This document shows positions 19,780 through 20,139 of a DNA stretch of 20,139 bases, in pieces (the stretch's first letter is position 1; every line of letters starts with the position of its first letter). The DNA is from JBHELQ01 sp046262995 (GTDB lineage Bacteria; Actinomycetota; Thermoleophilia; Solirubrobacterales; Thermoleophilaceae): NCBI GenBank assembly GCA_046262995.1, contig JBHELQ010000144.1, positions 1-20,139 on the forward strand, read 5' to 3'. Below the pieces are notes generated by a model. It saw only the letters and a list, made by a program, of their open reading frames with translations. It was not told the DNA's origin and ran no database searches. The translations under genes were made by a program, and so were the position numbers.

Positions 19780-20139
19780 CTAGGAGAGCTCGGGTCGCCG
19801 CGGCGGGTCGGAGCGCATGTCCGCGGTCCCGCCTGCGAGCCCCGGCCGCGGCAGCGGCTTCGGCGCCCGCTCGGGCTTGCGGCCAGGCGCCTCGGGGGCG
19901 GGCGGCGGCGCGGGCAGCGCCGGCTCCTCCTCGCGCCCGAACACGTCTTCCTCCGTCTTGCCGTCGAGCAGCTGGATGAACTGCTCTCGCTCGATCGTCT
20001 CGCGGCGCAGCAGGATGTCGGAGACGTAGTCGAGCTGCTGGCGGTGGTCCTCCAGGACCTGGCGGGCGGTCTGGTGCGCCTCCTCGACGATGCGGCGGAT
20101 CTCGTCGTCGATCTCGCGCGCGATCTCGTCCGAGTAGTC
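19780..20139 (-). CDS. ftsH: ATP-dependent zinc metalloprotease FtsH, C-terminal end (5' part outside window)
   Basis: Only the last 119 residues are visible; the gene begins beyond the right edge. The segment DYSDEIAREIDDEIRRIVEEAHQ is followed by TARQVLEDHRQQLDYVSDILL, RRETIEREQFIQLLDG: this is the conserved helical end of the FtsH M41 peptidase domain. A Pro/Ala/Arg-rich tail of about 50 residues follows (EEPALPAPPPAPEAPGRKPE onward), as in many actinobacterial FtsH proteins. The AAA domain, zinc site and membrane segments lie outside. FtsH degrades membrane and some soluble proteins at the inner face of the membrane. An ftsH-fol neighbourhood is common in Actinomycetota. Identity is secure from the domain end. 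Confidence 0.9.
   Translation of the reverse strand, partial: DYSDEIAREIDDEIRRIVEEAHQTARQVLEDHRQQLDYVSDILLRRETIEREQFIQLLDGKTEEDVFGREEEPALPAPPPAPEAPGRKPERAPKPLPRPGLAGGTADMRSDPPRRPELS

Noticed and set aside
1..20139. Mobile elements, prophage, CRISPR, toxin-antitoxin or a new defence system
   Set aside because: All accepted genes are housekeeping, signalling or small single-domain proteins with uniform composition; no transposase, integrase, regular repeat array or defence domain was seen.
1..20139. tRNA or rRNA genes
   Set aside because: The gaps between genes are all under about 100 bases and none contains a cloverleaf pattern or TPsiC-like segment that I could recognise.

Overview
The window is very GC-rich, gene-dense bacterial chromosome. 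I read it as a high-GC actinobacterium, most plausibly class Thermoleophilia (Solirubrobacterales or Gaiellales type). The grounds are codon use saturated with G/C at third positions, frequent GTG starts, an InhA-like enoyl reductase, an acyl-CoA carboxylase beta subunit with both carboxyltransferase halves in one chain, and ftsH, fol, coaX and lysS in the same neighbourhood and orientation as in other Actinomycetota. The class is inference; the phylum is fairly safe. I see no transposase, integrase, CRISPR array, tRNA or rRNA. No gene-free stretch exceeds about 100 bases.

Almost everything is on the minus strand, so the window is best read from right to left. At the right edge is the C-terminal end of ftsH. 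Next come a cupin gene and an NTF2/SnoaL-like gene. A second NTF2-like gene is the only plus-strand gene I accept. The folate genes folP and folB follow, with overlapping stop and start codons. A large membrane-anchored hybrid histidine kinase, an HD-GYP phosphodiesterase and a single-domain response regulator lie next, and they are followed directly by folK. A signalling cassette is thus embedded in the dihydropterin pathway genes. After folK come a small zinc-ribbon-like protein, a soluble GAF-domain NarX/DesK-type histidine kinase and its NarL/LuxR-type response regulator.

Downstream is a compact type II fatty-acid synthesis operon: fabD, fabH, fabG, acpP, fabF, an acyl-CoA carboxylase carboxyltransferase gene, an SGNH hydrolase, a MaoC-type hot-dog dehydratase and an InhA-like fabI. 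Most junctions are 4-base GTGA/ATGA overlaps or gaps of a few bases, so translational coupling is likely. No FabZ/FabA dehydratase is present; the MaoC-like protein could fill that step. Biotin carboxylase and biotin carrier genes are not in the window. After fabI come coaX (pantothenate kinase for CoA and ACP cofactor supply), a tRNA-dihydrouridine synthase gene, greA, and lysS, which runs off the left edge.

The most interesting non-coding signals are four. (1) A terminator-like hairpin before greA has its 3' arm as the ribosome-binding site and its U-tract as the spacer to the ATG. (2) Two C6-A(R)(R)C-G6 inverted repeats bracket the zinc-ribbon/two-component gene block, one of them in the fabD leader. 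(3) A 12-base direct repeat with 22-base spacing lies in the same fabD leader. (4) A perfect 22-base palindrome separates folB from the hybrid kinase. The most interesting protein-level signal is in FabI: the conserved H-S-I-G inhibitor-contact segment reads H-A-V-A, changing positions linked to isoniazid/ethionamide resistance in InhA and to diazaborine/triclosan resistance in E. coli FabI. I found no wholly new system; the candidates are listed as findings.
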